This document shows positions 4,780 to 5,577 of a stretch of DNA of 5,577 bases, piece by piece. A program made the position numbers and the translations under genes. The DNA comes from an uncultured Eubacteriales bacterium (GTDB taxonomy: Bacteria; Bacillota; Clostridia; Oscillospirales; Oscillospiraceae), in assembly GCA_905201305.1 (NCBI GenBank), contig CAJKNS010000169.1, forward strand, positions 1-5,577. Direction: 5' to 3'. Under the pieces are notes generated by a model. The model was given only the letters and a program-made list of their open reading frames with translations, had not been told where the DNA came from and ran no database searches. Each line of letters opens with the position of its first letter. Within the stretch, counting starts at the first letter, position 1.

Positions 4780-5541
4780 TCAGATCAGGCAGCGAATGGC
4801 ATACAACACCGCAAGATGCACCGGATAGAACCCGTAAAACAGCCATTTGTTGCTTCTGCCCCGCTTCCCTCCATAGCATGCCAGCAGCGGCACCGAAAGC
4901 ATACCGCCCAGCCATGCAATCTTGAGGGCATAGCCGCCGGGCTGGAGCCAAAGGAACCTCTGCCCGTTCCAGCCGTGCCATAGGAGCATGAACACCGTCA
5001 TCCAGACCCCAAGGAGCGTCAATTTTTGCCGCTTTTCCGGCAAATAATAGAGCATTAAAATCAGCGCTACCCCCCAGGCGTTGTAGTCCGTTTTCAGCAC
5101 CCAGCCCAGCGATATCGCGGCAATGCACGGCAGCAGCATGGCGGGCATGCCGGGAACTCCATGGTCCTTCAGAACCCTTGCCGCACAAATCCCAGCCGCC
5201 GCCAGCAGCAGCGTAAACATCACATTATGGCACCCAAGGCTCAGCCCGTTTTCCCCTGCCCGGTAGAAGCAAAACTGAAATGGCGCCTCCGACAAGACCG
5301 CGAAAATCGCCATTCTTCCGAGGTATTTGGGAAAGCTCCGGGTTTTTCGGCAGCCCTCCGCCACAAACCATGCAAAGATTGGAAACGCAATCCGTCCCAC
5401 CGCTTCCAGTCCCACCATGAGCCACCGATTCCCCATTGCGCCCAGAACCGGGCAAAGCACGCCGGTGGAAAGCACCACCTTGGCAAAATGGTCGCAAAAC
5501 ATAAACAGGATGGCAAGGCGCTTGAGCGTTGATTGTGTCAT
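4780..5541 (-). CDS. TraX family membrane protein
   Basis: This is a 253-residue integral membrane protein with about eight or nine hydrophobic segments. The clearest are near residues 6-25, 45-62, 75-95, 107-125, 133-150, 155-170, 178-195, 205-225 and 232-250. The C-terminal KWLFYGFYPVHLAVLYAIR is the recognisable TraX family end, and LAILFMFCDHFAK near the start is also typical. TraX of the F plasmid acetylates the pilin N-terminus and has a similar length; chromosomal Firmicutes members are common and probably acyltransferase-like, but their substrate is unknown. No conjugation or pilin gene is visible nearby, so a role in transfer is not supported. The ATG at 5541 is chosen, with AAGGGG (5557-5552) 10 nt upstream; a TTG at 5547 has the same site at 4 nt and is the alternative. 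The gene's promoter lies outside the window or in its last bases. Read-through into the HD gene is possible. Confidence 0.85.
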   Translation of the reverse strand: MTQSTLKRLAILFMFCDHFAKVVLSTGVLCPVLGAMGNRWLMVGLEAVGRIAFPIFAWFVAEGCRKTRSFPKYLGRMAIFAVLSEAPFQFCFYRAGENGLSLGCHNVMFTLLLAAAGICAARVLKDHGVPGMPAMLLPCIAAISLGWVLKTDYNAWGVALILMLYYLPEKRQKLTLLGVWMTVFMLLWHGWNGQRFLWLQPGGYALKIAWLGGMLSVPLLACYGGKRGRSNKWLFYGFYPVHLAVLYAIRCLI

Positions 5542-5551
5542 AAACAATAAT

Positions 5552-5557
5552 CCCCTT
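5552..5557 (-). promoter_or_regulatory. Ribosome binding site of the traX-like gene
   Basis: Minus-strand AAGGGG lies 10 nt before the ATG at 5541 and 4 nt before an in-frame TTG at 5547; the distance favours the ATG, though it is slightly long. Confidence 0.5.
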
Positions 5558-5577
5558 AAAAAAGTAGAGGCAGGAAA

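Noticed and set aside
4324..4983. 219-codon open frame on the plus strand
   Set aside because: It crosses the antisense of two real genes and their promoter region and resembles no known protein.
4780..5541. Evidence for a conjugative element from the TraX-family gene
   Set aside because: No relaxase, pilin, coupling protein or integrase is visible, and chromosomal TraX-family genes are common in Firmicutes.

Overview
The window looks chromosomal and comes from a GC-moderate member of the Firmicutes, most likely a Clostridia/Oscillospiraceae-type gut bacterium. The reasons are strong AAGGAG-type ribosome binding sites, sigma-A-like promoters, a perfect CIRCE operator (the HrcA heat-shock box), a DUF815 AAA+ ATPase, a chromosomal TraX-family membrane protein and a Firmicutes-style YkpA/YbiT ABC-F protein. 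The taxonomic placement is inference; no rRNA or other marker gene is present.

Layout. Positions 1-127 hold no supported gene, only two inverted repeats. A two-gene minus-strand operon follows: an ABC-F ATPase (895-2499) and then a class I SAM-dependent methyltransferase (128-883). They are tightly coupled, because the methyltransferase ribosome binding site overlaps the ABC-F stop codon. A compact divergent promoter region (2500-2623) separates this operon from a plus-strand AAA+ ATPase of the DUF815 family (2624-3832). Two minus-strand genes occupy the right side: a stand-alone HD-domain phosphohydrolase (4114-4707) and, upstream of it, a TraX-family multispanning membrane protein (4780-5541). 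The HD gene has its own well-formed promoter just after the traX-like stop.

The most unusual stretch is 3833-4125, between the convergent AAA+ and HD genes. It holds a TTGCAA-16-TATAAT promoter and a perfect CIRCE operator inside an 18-bp-arm palindrome that has T-runs on both sides. Next to it is a roughly 165-bp MITE-like element with 17-bp imperfect terminal inverted repeats, bounded by an 8-bp direct repeat. No groES/groEL, hrcA or dnaK gene lies downstream of the CIRCE. The CIRCE promoter instead points through the palindromic element into the 3' end of the HD gene, in antisense.

The second notable point is the ABC-F protein. Its second ATP site has lost the Walker A lysine, the partner signature motif and the Walker B catalytic glutamate, which is glutamine here. 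Only one ATP site looks catalytically competent. I found no rRNA, tRNA, CRISPR array, integrase or complete transposase.
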